64,000 nucleotides of DNA from contig JAZSAT010000023.1 in NCBI GenBank assembly GCA_045602025.1, forward strand, positions 1 to 64,000, read 5' to 3'. Under the pieces are notes generated by a model. The model had not been told where the DNA came from. It did no database searches and saw only the letters and a list, made by a program, of their open reading frames with translations. How positions within the stretch are numbered: position 1 is the stretch's first letter; every line of letters begins with the position of its first letter. Source of the stretch: RGIG5579 sp045602025. GTDB taxonomy: Bacteria; Bacillota; Clostridia; Oscillospirales; SIG627. A program made the translations under genes and the position numbers. Shown here piece by piece: positions 15,774-24,191 of this stretch.

Positions 15774-17801
15774 TTAAGCTTCATTGAGGTATTGATCGAC
15801 CGCTTCCTTCAAGCGTTCGAAGGTTTCTTTCAGTGTGGAATTCTTCACCTGCGCTCCCGCCATATCAAAATGACCGCCGCCATTCAGCTTTTCCGTGATC
15901 AGCTGCACATTGACCGTTCCGGAGGAACGGGCGGAAATATGGACGGTCTGATCCATTTTGCAAAGGACAAAGGAGGCAAGCACGCCTTCCAGGGAAAGCA
16001 GTCTGTCCGCAGCCTTGGAAGCGGCGATCTTGTCTTCCTGTGTGGCATCCTCTTCCATATAGGAAAAAGCAATGATGTCACGGTAAATAAAGGCGTTATT
16101 TTCGTATTTGATCTCCCGTTTGAAGTCATTCAAGTCGGAACGGAAGAGGGTCTGCGCTTCCGCAGGGCTTGCACCTTCCGAACGGAGAAAGTACGCAGCC
16201 GCAAAGGTGCGGGGGCCGGTGTTGTTGGTAAACTGTTTGGTATCAAGGATGATGCCGGCAAAAAGCATTTCTGCCTCTTCCTTGAGGAGGGTTCCGGGGG
16301 GAAGCTGCTGCTCCAGCATTTCGGAAACCATTTCACTGGCACTGGAGGCACTGGGTTCAATATAAACGATCGTGGGCTTTACTGCATATTCCGCGCTTTG
16401 TCTGTGGTGGTCTATAATGACCACATTGGAGATGTTTTCATAAAGCTCGGGTGCTTCGAACTGTCTGACATTGTTCACATCCGTGATGATCAAAAGGGTG
16501 GAGGAGGTGATGGTGTCCTGAGCGGTTGCACCGTCTATGAAAATGTTCTTATATTCGTTAAGTCCGCCGAGTTTTTTGAAAACGCCCTTCAGATTTGAGT
16601 CGTGAACATTTACAACAATGTTTACCTTTTGGCAGTAACGCATGGCAAATCTTGCCATACCGATCCCGGAGCCGATGGAATCGTGGTCGGCGTAGCGGTG
16701 ACCCATGATCAGCACATTTGATGCCTTTTCCATCAGGTTCTTTACTTCCGTTGCAACAATACGGCTTCGGATCTTGGTTCGCTTCTGAACGGTCTTGGTG
16801 CGGCCGCCGTAGTATTCAACGGCATTGTCTCGTCTCTTCAAAACCGCCTGGTCGCCGCCGCGCTGCATAGCAAGATCAAGTGCCTGATGGGCGGCAATCT
16901 CTTTTTCACCCATTGTACCGTCCATACAGACCATGCCCACGGAGATGGTAACGGGAATGCCTACATTATCCTTGGAAATATCCCGGATCTTGTCCAAAAT
17001 ATCAAAACGCTTTTCAGTGAGGCTTTCTAAGTGCTTTTCTTCGGCGATCAGAATATATCGGTCACTTTCCACTTCCCGAAGGATCGCATTCATACTGTCT
17101 GCCCATTCTTTCAGAAGAATGGAAATCTTTGCGGTAATGGTACGGTAATTTCCCTGTAGGAAACCGTCAGCCTCGGAATAGTTATCTACTGCAATGTAAG
17201 AAACGAGAGGATTCTTGTCGGCAAGCTCTTTTTCCAAAGCAACCACGCGTGCAAGAGAATGCCACTGGGTGATCAGGTTTTCTTTATTTCCGGAAGCGAC
17301 TTTATAGGAGATCACCTGGAATCTTTCGTCTTGCAAGGTGCCGATGACGGGACGGATCTCCTGCTCCTGTGTGCTTTCTTCGCGAAGTCTTCTGAGAGAA
17401 AGCTTTTCACCGGCAATCTTTTTGATGTTTTCGCGGTACAAAGAGGAGGAACCGCCTGCCGCTTTCTGAAATGCTTTGTTGTACCAAAGGATCTCACCGC
17501 CGGTGGAGAGAATTGCTACCGGATTTACAAGGTCGGTTAAAAAAGCGAGGGTCATGCCGTTGAGAAAAGAATTTTTCTCTTCGTTGCTTTTGGAAATTTT
17601 TGTCGACAGTGTTCCGATTACCCAAAACAGTGCGATCTCGATCAAAAGAACTGTAATTCCGATGGGTAAAAAGATCCAATCAGAGGTGAAAACAGAGATC
17701 AGCGCGGAAAATATGATCAGAAAAACAGAGGAGAGGCCCAAAACAAGAGGTGTTCTGAGCTTGTCAAAACTCGTGTTTTTTATGGTGCTTTTTCGCTTCA
17801 T
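15774..17801 (-). CDS. gdpP: cyclic-di-AMP phosphodiesterase GdpP (DHH/DHHA1)
   Basis: GdpP/YybT-type membrane phosphodiesterase (675 aa), hydrolysing c-di-AMP to pApA and so affecting osmotic and cell-wall balance. Two membrane helices (about 18-38 and 44-64) are followed by a PAS-like region, a degenerate GGDEF domain without the GGDEF signature, then a DHH domain with IMGHRYADHDSIGSG and VVIIDHHRQSAE, and a DHHA1 domain with GGGHFDMAGAQ. AGGAAAGGA suits the ATG at 17801 or 17807; the longer ORF start at 17849 lies near the transcription start and is less likely. It heads the operon. Confidence 0.93.
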   Translation of the reverse strand: MKRKSTIKNTSFDKLRTPLVLGLSSVFLIIFSALISVFTSDWIFLPIGITVLLIEIALFWVIGTLSTKISKSNEEKNSFLNGMTLAFLTDLVNPVAILSTGGEILWYNKAFQKAAGGSSSLYRENIKKIAGEKLSLRRLREESTQEQEIRPVIGTLQDERFQVISYKVASGNKENLITQWHSLARVVALEKELADKNPLVSYIAVDNYSEADGFLQGNYRTITAKISILLKEWADSMNAILREVESDRYILIAEEKHLESLTEKRFDILDKIRDISKDNVGIPVTISVGMVCMDGTMGEKEIAAHQALDLAMQRGGDQAVLKRRDNAVEYYGGRTKTVQKRTKIRSRIVATEVKNLMEKASNVLIMGHRYADHDSIGSGIGMARFAMRYCQKVNIVVNVHDSNLKGVFKKLGGLNEYKNIFIDGATAQDTITSSTLLIITDVNNVRQFEAPELYENISNVVIIDHHRQSAEYAVKPTIVYIEPSASSASEMVSEMLEQQLPPGTLLKEEAEMLFAGIILDTKQFTNNTGPRTFAAAYFLRSEGASPAEAQTLFRSDLNDFKREIKYENNAFIYRDIIAFSYMEEDATQEDKIAASKAADRLLSLEGVLASFVLCKMDQTVHISARSSGTVNVQLITEKLNGGGHFDMAGAQVKNSTLKETFERLKEAVDQYLNEA

Positions 17802-17854
17802 TTTCATTCCTTTCCTGCAAAGCGGTGCTTTGAACAGAACAAAAAGCATAATCT

Positions 17855-17868
17855 ATATGTATACATAT
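17855..17868. promoter_or_regulatory. 14-bp perfect palindrome at the gdpP transcription start
   Basis: ATATGTATACATAT is a perfect inverted repeat starting just downstream of the gdpP -10 box and covering the expected +1. It could be an operator; the binding protein is unknown. Confidence 0.35.
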
Positions 17869-17870
17869 TA

Positions 17871-17899
17871 ATTATATCATTATAAAAGAAATTTGTAAA
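17871..17899 (-). promoter_or_regulatory. promoter of the gdpP operon
   Basis: Minus strand TTTACA (17894-17899), 17-bp spacer, TATAAT (17871-17876). It is divergent from the xpt promoter. Confidence 0.72.
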
Positions 17900-17949
17900 G
17901 GAATCTTGTTAAAAAAGGACGCCGAAAAAAGAAAAAATTATAAAAAAAG

Positions 17950-17978
17950 ATGACATCCTTCGAACTTTGTGATATACT
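17950..17978 (+). promoter_or_regulatory. promoter of xpt
   Basis: ATGACA (17950-17955), 17-bp spacer, TATACT (17973-17978). The 5' leader would be only about 17 bases, leaving no room for the purine riboswitch often found ahead of xpt. Confidence 0.55.
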
Positions 17979-18001
17979 GTCAAAAAGAGCGGAGGTGCAG
18001 G

Positions 18002-18583
18002 ATGAACTTTTTGGAAGAAAGAATCATAAAAGACGGCGTTGTCAAAGAAGGAAATGTTCTGAAGGTAGACAGCTTTCTCAATCATCAAATGGATATTTCT
18101 TTACTGGAAGAGATCGGCAGAGAATTTTATAGGCGTTTTTCTGATAAAAAGATCACAAAGGTTCTTACCATTGAAGCCTCCGGCATTGCCATTGCTTATC
18201 CGGTGGCAAAGGAATTCGGTGTGCCCCTTGTTTTCGCCAAAAAGTCAAAGTCCATTAATATCGACGGTGAAATGTATGTGGCAGAAGTGATCTCCTATAC
18301 CCACAAAAATCGCAATCAGATCATTGTTTCCAAAAAGTTTATTACATCGGATGACCACCTTCTCATCATTGATGACTTTCTTGCAAACGGCTGTGCTTTG
18401 GAAGGCCTGATCGAGATTGCAAACAAAGCGGGCGCAACGGTGGAGGGACTTGGTATTGCCATTGAAAAGGGCTTTCAGGTCGGCGGAGAAAACTTAAGAA
18501 AAAAAGGCTTCGACCTCCAGTCCATTGCGATCGTAGATCAAATGGATGCGAAAAAGGGAAGTATTGTTTTCCGTGAACAGTGA
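18002..18583 (+). CDS. xpt: xanthine phosphoribosyltransferase
   Basis: Xanthine phosphoribosyltransferase (193 aa), converting xanthine plus PRPP to XMP in purine salvage. NHQMDISLLEEIGREFYRRF near the N-terminus and the PRPP loop LLIIDDFLANGCALEGL are typical of Xpt. The ATG at 18002 is preceded by GGAGGTG (17991-17997); an upstream ATG at 17969 would start inside the promoter. There is no pbuX partner and no visible purine riboswitch. The gene is monocistronic and ends at a strong shared terminator. Confidence 0.93.
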   Translation: MNFLEERIIKDGVVKEGNVLKVDSFLNHQMDISLLEEIGREFYRRFSDKKITKVLTIEASGIAIAYPVAKEFGVPLVFAKKSKSINIDGEMYVAEVISYTHKNRNQIIVSKKFITSDDHLLIIDDFLANGCALEGLIEIANKAGATVEGLGIAIEKGFQVGGENLRKKGFDLQSIAIVDQMDAKKGSIVFREQ

Positions 18584-18587
18584 AACA

Positions 18588-18622
18588 AAAGCAGCACACA
18601 GAAAATTCTGTGTGCTGCTTTC
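18588..18622. terminator. bidirectional terminator between xpt and parC
   Basis: AAAGCAGCACACAGA / TCTGTGTGCTGCTTT, a 15-bp perfect stem. Confidence 0.92.
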
Positions 18623-18623
18623 T

Positions 18624-20849
18624 TTATGCTTTCTTCTTGATATTCTTCAAATCAAGCTTGTTGTAAACGATACCCGGAGTGGGAACACGGGGCTTTTTAT
18701 AAATTACAAGAGAGGGGTTTTCCTCTGTGGAAACCTCAAAGGCTTCCTCGATAAAATCATTTTTCTTCAGGGCCATCATCTGGTTTCCTGCGCTGGTGCG
18801 GGTGCTCTTTTCCGCAAATAGCGTTGTTTTGAGAATACAAGCTCTTCCGGACTTTGTTTTCAAAAGGATCTCTTTTGTTTCGTTTTTACCCAAGAGGAAC
18901 ATACCGGCAACCGGGGAAGCGGTGCTGAAGGCACCGGTAAGCTTTCTGCGGTTTCCTTTGGTTTCGTAAACACTCATGGGGAAACTGACGCCTTTGCCGT
19001 TTTGGAAGAGGATAGCCATTTTTCCGGTCAAATCATTGACAGGCGTGGTGAAGATTACCTTTTCTTCTTTGTCCATTTCAAGCTTTGCGGGAACATAGTC
19101 ACCCAATTCCGATGCCTTTGTTGTGGCAAAATCGCCGAATTTTGCGTGGTAGACCTGTCCTTTGTCAGTAAAGAAGTAAAGTTCTTGCTTGGAGGACATT
19201 TCCCCGGAGAACACGATCACATCCTCTTCCTTCAGCCTTTGCTGATCGTTCATCATAATGGATTTCAGAGGAATGTTCTTTAGATATCCGCCCTTTGTAA
19301 TGACTGCGTGAGCGGTGTATTCCACTTCCTCATCAAGCTTTAGCTTTTCGCTGGGACGGCTGAATTCGTACGCAATGCGGGTCTTGCGCTCTTGGCCGTA
19401 TTTTTTCTTGATTTCTTCCAACTGCTTGATGATATACGTGTTTAGTCTTCTTCCGCTGGAAAGAAGACCTTCCAGCTCTGCGATCTCTTTTTCCAGCTTT
19501 TCCCGTTCGCTGATCCGATCTAAGATGTACTGTCTGTTCAAGTGACGCAGCTTGATCTCCGCAATATATTCTGCCTGCTTTTCATCAATGTCAAAGCCGC
19601 GGCAGAGATTGGGGATTACTTCTTTTTCAATTTCTGTTTTACGAATGATGGCGATTGCTTTATCAATGTCAACCAGAATTTTTTCAAGGCCCTTGAGCAG
19701 GTGAAGCTTGGCTTCCTTCTGCCCCAGTTCAAAGTAGAATTCTCGCTTTAAGCATTCACAGCGGAATGCGTGCCACTCATTTAAGATCTCTCTTACACCG
19801 AGCTGATGGGGAGAGCCTGCGATCAGTACATTAAAATTGCAAGGGAAGCGGCATTCCAGATCGGTGGCCTTTAAAAGCTTTGCCATAAGCTTGTCGGGAT
19901 CGGAACCGCGCTTTAGATCAATGGTCAGCTTCAATCCGTCAAGGTCGATCTCATCACGCACATCGTTGATCTCGCGAAGCTTACCTTCCTTGATCATCTG
20001 TACGATCTTTTCTATGATCTGATCTACCGTGGTGTTGTAAGGGATCTGGGTGATGACGATGCGGTTTTCTTTAGGAAGGGTATGCCATACGGCACGAACG
20101 GAAAAAGAGCCTTTTCCTGTTTCATAGATCTGACGGATCTCCTCTTTGTCATAAAGGATCTCGCCGCCTGTGGAAAAATCGGGTGCTTTTAAGATCTCAT
20201 AAAGATCTGCGCCGGGATCGCGGATGAGCGCGATGACTGCATCGCAGGTTTCATTTAAGTTAAAGGAACAAATGGAGCTTGCAAGACCTACGGCAATTCC
20301 TGTGTTGGGGCAAACCAGCACATTGGGGAAGGACGCGGGAAGGAGAACGGGCTCCTTCAAGGTGGCGTCGTAGTTGTCGATCATATCCACCGAGTCTTTG
20401 TCAATGCCGCCAAACAGCTCCGCGCTGATAGGAGCAAGTTTTACCTCGGTGTAACGGCTGGCAGCATATGCCATTTTGGAGTACTGCTTACCAAAGGTAC
20501 CCTTGGAATCTACAAAGGGGTGCAAAAGAGCCTCATTTCCTCGGGTCAGGCGCACCATCGTTTCGTAAATGGCGGCATCACCGTGAGGGTTCAGCTTCAT
20601 AGTCTGGCCAACAACATTTGCACTTTTGGTGCGGTTTCCGTTTAACAGGCCCATTTTATACATGGTATAAAGAAGTTTGCGGTGAGAGGGCTTCAATCCG
20701 TCAATCTCGGGAATTGCACGGGAAATGATCGAGCTCATCGCATAAGGCATATAGTTTTCGCGAAGGGTCTCGGTAATGGGCTGCTCGTGAATAACAGCCG
20801 GAGCGATGGGCTCCGCTTTTTTTGTGCTTTTCTTTTTTCTTTCTGCCAT
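18624..20849 (-). CDS. parC: type IIA DNA topoisomerase subunit A (ParC-like)
   Basis: DNA-breaking subunit of a type IIA topoisomerase (741 aa), most like topoisomerase IV subunit A. IISRAIPEIDGLKPSHRKLL and NPHGDAAIYETMVRLTRG are hallmark segments; the catalytic Tyr is in YAASRYTEVKL (about residue 135). A coiled-coil arm and a shortened C-terminal beta-pinwheel region follow. The N-terminus is Lys-rich. AAAGGAT precedes the start. No parE or gyrB gene is adjacent; it follows hflX by 33 bp. GyrA rather than ParC is possible, but length and sequence favour the ParC-like group. Confidence 0.85.
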   Translation of the reverse strand: MAERKKKSTKKAEPIAPAVIHEQPITETLRENYMPYAMSSIISRAIPEIDGLKPSHRKLLYTMYKMGLLNGNRTKSANVVGQTMKLNPHGDAAIYETMVRLTRGNEALLHPFVDSKGTFGKQYSKMAYAASRYTEVKLAPISAELFGGIDKDSVDMIDNYDATLKEPVLLPASFPNVLVCPNTGIAVGLASSICSFNLNETCDAVIALIRDPGADLYEILKAPDFSTGGEILYDKEEIRQIYETGKGSFSVRAVWHTLPKENRIVITQIPYNTTVDQIIEKIVQMIKEGKLREINDVRDEIDLDGLKLTIDLKRGSDPDKLMAKLLKATDLECRFPCNFNVLIAGSPHQLGVREILNEWHAFRCECLKREFYFELGQKEAKLHLLKGLEKILVDIDKAIAIIRKTEIEKEVIPNLCRGFDIDEKQAEYIAEIKLRHLNRQYILDRISEREKLEKEIAELEGLLSSGRRLNTYIIKQLEEIKKKYGQERKTRIAYEFSRPSEKLKLDEEVEYTAHAVITKGGYLKNIPLKSIMMNDQQRLKEEDVIVFSGEMSSKQELYFFTDKGQVYHAKFGDFATTKASELGDYVPAKLEMDKEEKVIFTTPVNDLTGKMAILFQNGKGVSFPMSVYETKGNRRKLTGAFSTASPVAGMFLLGKNETKEILLKTKSGRACILKTTLFAEKSTRTSAGNQMMALKKNDFIEEAFEVSTEENPSLVIYKKPRVPTPGIVYNKLDLKNIKKKA

Positions 20850-20882
20850 GATTCTATCCTTTAAATGTAACTTTCGTATATT

Positions 20883-22193
20883 TTAACTTTTTTTGATGAA
20901 TTTTGCAAGCGTTCCGCGGACTTTTTCATCACAGATCGCTTCCACATGGATTCCCTCGGGTTCATAACGAACTTCGTTTACATTTGCACATTTATAAAGA
21001 AGGGAAAGACGGCCGCCCTCTTCATGGGGGAAAAGAAAGCTTACAGGCTTTTTTGCCATAGAAAGGATCTCTTCGATCTTTTCCAAAAGCTTTTCTTTGC
21101 CGAGTCCTGTTTTTGCAGAGATACAAACATGATTCTTATCCTTCGGAAAAGCGTGAATGTTGAATCTGCTTTCAGGAAGATCGGTCTTGTTCAGCACATA
21201 AAGGGTCTCGGGAGGAGTAAGATCTCGCTTACGGAAGATCTCATCAAGGATCTTTTCCGTGATCTCTGCTTTTTGCTGAAATTTCGGGTCGGTAGCGTCC
21301 ATAACGATTAGAACAAGGTTGCTGAAAGCTACTTCATCCAAGGTAGACTTGAATGCTTCTACCAAATGATGGGGGAGACGATTGATAAAACCGACTGTGT
21401 CCGTTAATAAAACTTCTCCGAAATTGGGAAGCTTTAATTTTCTTGTGGTGGGGTCAAGGGTAGCGAAAAGCTTGTTTTCCGCAAAAATATTGTCTTCGCA
21501 AAGAAGGTTAAGAAGGGAAGATTTTCCGGCATTGGTATATCCTGCAAGAGAGATCTGGAAAATGCCGTTTTTTTCACGGCTTTTTCGCTGTGTCTTTCTT
21601 TTCCTCGATAACTCTTCCAGCTCTTCTTCCAGCTTTTGAATCTTTTTCTTTAAATGTCTGCGGTCTGTTTCAAGCTTTGTTTCACCGGGGCCGCGCGTGC
21701 CAATGCCACCACCCAAGCGGGAAAGGCTTGTTCCTTGCCCCGAAAGGCGGGGAAGGGAGTATTTTAAACCTGCGATGGCCACCTGAACCATACCTTCCCC
21801 CGTTTTTGCTCTTTGTGCAAAAATATCAAGGATCAGCTGGGTTCGGTCGATGACGCGTACCTCCCCAAGGGCATTTTCAATGTTGCGGATCTGAGAGGGG
21901 GCAAGCTCGCAGTCAAATACCACAAGATCGGCGTTCATTGCACTGCAAAGGTCGCAAAGCTCCGAAAGCTTTCCGGAGCCGATGTAGGTGGCGTGCTCGG
22001 GCTTTTGTCTTGACTGCACAAGTCTCCCCAAGGAAACACCGCCGGCGGTTTTTAAAAGCTCTTCCAATTCGTCCAGAGAGGAAGAGGTGTCCATCAGGTC
22101 GGAATCGTCGAACACAACGCTGACCAGGATTGCTTTTTCGGGTTCGCTGTTTTCTGTAGGGAAACCCTGGGGAGAGGAGATCTTGTCAAACAT
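20883..22193 (-). CDS. hflX: ribosome-associated GTPase HflX
   Basis: HflX (436 aa), a GTPase that splits stalled or stressed 70S ribosomes. The Gly-rich linker LSRLGGGIGTRGPGETKLE is diagnostic. G1 is GYTNAGKSSLL, the switch has LFATLDPTTRK, G3 is DTVGFINRLPHHLV and G4 is NKTD. AAGGAGC precedes the start. It lies downstream of the rpmE terminator and 33 bp before parC; no separate promoter is obvious, so read-through from rpmE is possible. Confidence 0.95.
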   Translation of the reverse strand: MFDKISSPQGFPTENSEPEKAILVSVVFDDSDLMDTSSSLDELEELLKTAGGVSLGRLVQSRQKPEHATYIGSGKLSELCDLCSAMNADLVVFDCELAPSQIRNIENALGEVRVIDRTQLILDIFAQRAKTGEGMVQVAIAGLKYSLPRLSGQGTSLSRLGGGIGTRGPGETKLETDRRHLKKKIQKLEEELEELSRKRKTQRKSREKNGIFQISLAGYTNAGKSSLLNLLCEDNIFAENKLFATLDPTTRKLKLPNFGEVLLTDTVGFINRLPHHLVEAFKSTLDEVAFSNLVLIVMDATDPKFQQKAEITEKILDEIFRKRDLTPPETLYVLNKTDLPESRFNIHAFPKDKNHVCISAKTGLGKEKLLEKIEEILSMAKKPVSFLFPHEEGGRLSLLYKCANVNEVRYEPEGIHVEAICDEKVRGTLAKFIKKS

Positions 22194-22214
22194 ATTTTGC
22201 TCCTTTTACAAAAT

Positions 22215-22251
22215 GAAAAAAGCGGTAACACCGGAACAGTGCAACCGCTTC
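22215..22251 (-). terminator. terminator of rpmE
   Basis: Minus strand AGCGGT / ACCGCT outer stem with a CACTG / CGGTG inner stem, followed by six Ts. Confidence 0.85.
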
Positions 22252-22278
22252 AAACCGTTCTGCCGAAAAAACGACAAT

Positions 22279-22485
22279 TTATCTGCCAAACTTCTTGTTG
22301 AATTTATCAACACGACCGCCGGCATCAACAAATTTCTGCTTGCCGGTGTAGAAGGGATGACACTTTGCGCAAATATCTACGTGAATATTTTCTTTGGTAG
22401 ATCTGGTGGGGTATTCCGCACCGCAAGCGCAAATGATCACGGTATCATTGTAGGAGGGATGAAGTCCTTCTTTCATTGTTTTCAC
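22279..22485 (-). CDS. rpmE: 50S ribosomal protein L31 (zinc-binding form)
   Basis: Ribosomal protein L31 (68 aa). Cysteines in IICACG and ICAKC mark the zinc-containing C+ form; RSTKENIHVDICAKCHPFYT is the family core. AAGGTG precedes the start. It has its own promoter and terminator. The zinc form usually implies that a zinc-free paralogue may exist elsewhere for zinc starvation; none is seen here. Confidence 0.96.
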   Translation of the reverse strand: MKTMKEGLHPSYNDTVIICACGAEYPTRSTKENIHVDICAKCHPFYTGKQKFVDAGGRVDKFNKKFGR

Positions 22486-22542
22486 CTTTTTCTGTTTTTA
22501 TTTACGTTGCGATGAAATCATCATTCAACTGCATTGCACTAT

Positions 22543-22571
22543 ATAATAACACATAGAAAAACAAAAATCAA
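22543..22571 (-). promoter_or_regulatory. promoter of rpmE
   Basis: Minus strand TTGATT (22566-22571), 17-bp spacer, TATTAT (22543-22548). Confidence 0.6.
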
Positions 22572-22602
22572 GAGTAAAAATTACTTTTTTTGAAAAATAT
22601 TA

Positions 22603-23352
22603 TCAATTTTCTTTCAAAGACAGCGCAAAATTCAGTATCGGCCTTGAAATGGAAAAGGCGAGACGGGATTGATATTCATCGTTTTGAAGCAGAAGATCCT
22701 CCTCGGCATTGGATAAAAAGCCGCATTCGATCAGGACAGCCGGCTGAGAGATCCGGTCTAAGATATAGATCTTCCCGTCTGCATTTTTTGCTTTGCGTTC
22801 ATTTTTCGGTTGGATCAGGGAGATCACTGTGTTTTGAATTTCCTGTGCCAAGGGGTGATTTGCGGTATTTTGGTCGGAGTAGAACACCTGAAGCCCGCTG
22901 TATTTTTGGATAGGGAGTGTATTCATGTGAATGCTGACAAAAACTGCCTTCGGATTATCTTTTGCAATCTGAACTCTCCCCAAAAGGTCTTTGGTCTTTC
23001 TCGTTTTTCCACGGTCGGAGCTGAGCATTTCATCACCGCTTCTTGTGTAAAGCACATTGACTCCGGCACTTTCAAGGAAAGAACCGATTTTTTTTGCAAC
23101 CTCTAAATTTAAGTTTTTCTCTTCCGCACCGCTTACCGAGACTGCGCCGGAATCAATACCTCCGTGCCCTGCATCTAAAATTACAGTGGGCTTTTCCGTC
23201 ATTTCGGCGGAGGCTGCCAGGAAGTCTTTGTTCATATCTGCAGCAACCAGGGGACGAAAAAAAGCTCCCGATAGAATTAAAACAGTACAGAAAAAGAGGG
23301 AAAACCCAAGAAGCTTTCTTACATAATGATGCTTTTCGTTCCTTTTGTTCAA
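22603..23352 (-). CDS. cwlD: N-acetylmuramoyl-L-alanine amidase, CwlD-like
   Basis: Zinc amidase of the Amidase_3 family (249 aa from this start), cleaving the lactyl-amide bond between peptide and glycan in peptidoglycan. An N-terminal membrane helix (about residues 14-34) is followed by ILDAGHGGIDSGA (His and nearby Glu in NLEVAKK), VSIHMNTL and VLIECGFLSNAEE, the full zinc and catalytic set. Size and architecture match CwlD, which acts on spore cortex, but a vegetative role is possible. The start is uncertain: TTG at 23352 has AGGTG about 7 bases upstream, GTG at 23361 is the alternative. The ribosome site lies in the 3' arm of a terminator-like hairpin. Confidence 0.85.
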   Translation of the reverse strand: MNKRNEKHHYVRKLLGFSLFFCTVLILSGAFFRPLVAADMNKDFLAASAEMTEKPTVILDAGHGGIDSGAVSVSGAEEKNLNLEVAKKIGSFLESAGVNVLYTRSGDEMLSSDRGKTRKTKDLLGRVQIAKDNPKAVFVSIHMNTLPIQKYSGLQVFYSDQNTANHPLAQEIQNTVISLIQPKNERKAKNADGKIYILDRISQPAVLIECGFLSNAEEDLLLQNDEYQSRLAFSISRPILNFALSLKEN

Positions 23353-23392
23353 AAAAATCACCTCACAAGAGAATATGCGTCTCTGTGAGGTG
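23351..23392 (-). terminator. hairpin with T-run overlapping the cwlD ribosome site
   Basis: Minus strand CACCTCAC / GTGAGGTG outer stem with AGAGA / TCTCT inner pairing, followed by ATTTTTTT. It ends the upstream membrane-protein gene, and its 3' arm carries the cwlD ribosome site. Confidence 0.8.
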
Positions 23393-23403
23393 CTATGATT
23401 TTT

Positions 23404-23979
23404 TTACTTCTTTTCCTTACGAAAGCTTTTGTAGCCCACAAGGTAGGAAAGTCCGCTTGCGAGAATACCCGGGATGGCACCGAACAGGTGAAGAAAACAG
23501 CGGGCATTGATGGAAGCCATGTTTGCAAAATTCAAGGCATCGTTTGCTCCACCCGAAACAGTAGGGAAGATGTGCTGCGTAATTCCTACATACATGCCCT
23601 GAAGAAAGGTGTGGTTTCCTAAGTAGGAAAGATAACCGGCAGTGTTGGTGATGCCCTCCGAGGTGTAGGGCTGAGAGCTTACCGAAATCATTGCCAGAAT
23701 AAAGGTGGGCAAAAATGCGATCAGCGCGAACAGAAAGCCGGCCAAAGCAGAGGAATTTTTTTTGTGTGAAAGGTCAAATTCACTTGCCTTTGCGCCGCCC
23801 TGATACATCTGCGTGATCAATATATAAAAGTAGAAAAGAATTACCGTGGCCTGCCCGATCACAAGGAGAAAGGGGATCTTGTAGGTGGCACCGTACATCA
23901 TAAATCCGAAAAGACTCATAACGATCTGATACAAAAAGGTCTTTAAAATAAGACCTGCGTTTCTTGAAAATAAGTTCAT
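23404..23979 (-). CDS. integral membrane protein of unknown function
   Basis: A 191-residue membrane protein I do not recognise. About four to five hydrophobic segments are visible: roughly residues 10-30, 35-56, 80-103, a weaker one near 125-140 and one near 162-182. Short charged loops separate them, and the C-terminus is basic (KSFRKEKK). No enzyme motif is evident. It precedes cwlD on the same strand but is separated from it by a terminator-like hairpin. Its promoter is divergent from that of the surface-protein cluster. Confidence 0.7.
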   Translation of the reverse strand: MNLFSRNAGLILKTFLYQIVMSLFGFMMYGATYKIPFLLVIGQATVILFYFYILITQMYQGGAKASEFDLSHKKNSSALAGFLFALIAFLPTFILAMISVSSQPYTSEGITNTAGYLSYLGNHTFLQGMYVGITQHIFPTVSGGANDALNFANMASINARCFLHLFGAIPGILASGLSYLVGYKSFRKEKK

Positions 23980-24010
23980 TTGTTTTTCCTTCCATATTTA
24001 GGGTACAAAA

Positions 24011-24039
24011 AGTGTAACGCAAAAAGAGAATAAATTCAA
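24011..24039 (-). promoter_or_regulatory. promoter of the membrane-protein gene
   Basis: Minus strand TTGAAT (24034-24039), 17-bp spacer, TACACT (24011-24016). Confidence 0.5.
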
Positions 24040-24098
24040 TAGCAAATTTGTTAAAAGTGTTTTTCCATAAATTTCAATGGCGAAAGCACTTTTTATTA

Positions 24099-24127
24099 TT
24101 GACAAAACCGCTTCGCAGTGGTATCAT
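24099..24127 (+). promoter_or_regulatory. promoter of the first surface-protein gene
   Basis: TTGACA (24099-24104), 17-bp spacer, TATCAT (24122-24127), about 65 bases before the start. Confidence 0.7.
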
Positions 24128-24191
24128 AACGATGGATAATGAGTAGAATTATGCTCATTCTTGAACTTTTCATCAAATAAGGAGCAAATAT

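Noticed and set aside
17900..18001. Possible purine riboswitch upstream of xpt
   Set aside because: The best promoter leaves a leader of only about 17 bases, and no purine aptamer core or paired P1 stem is visible.
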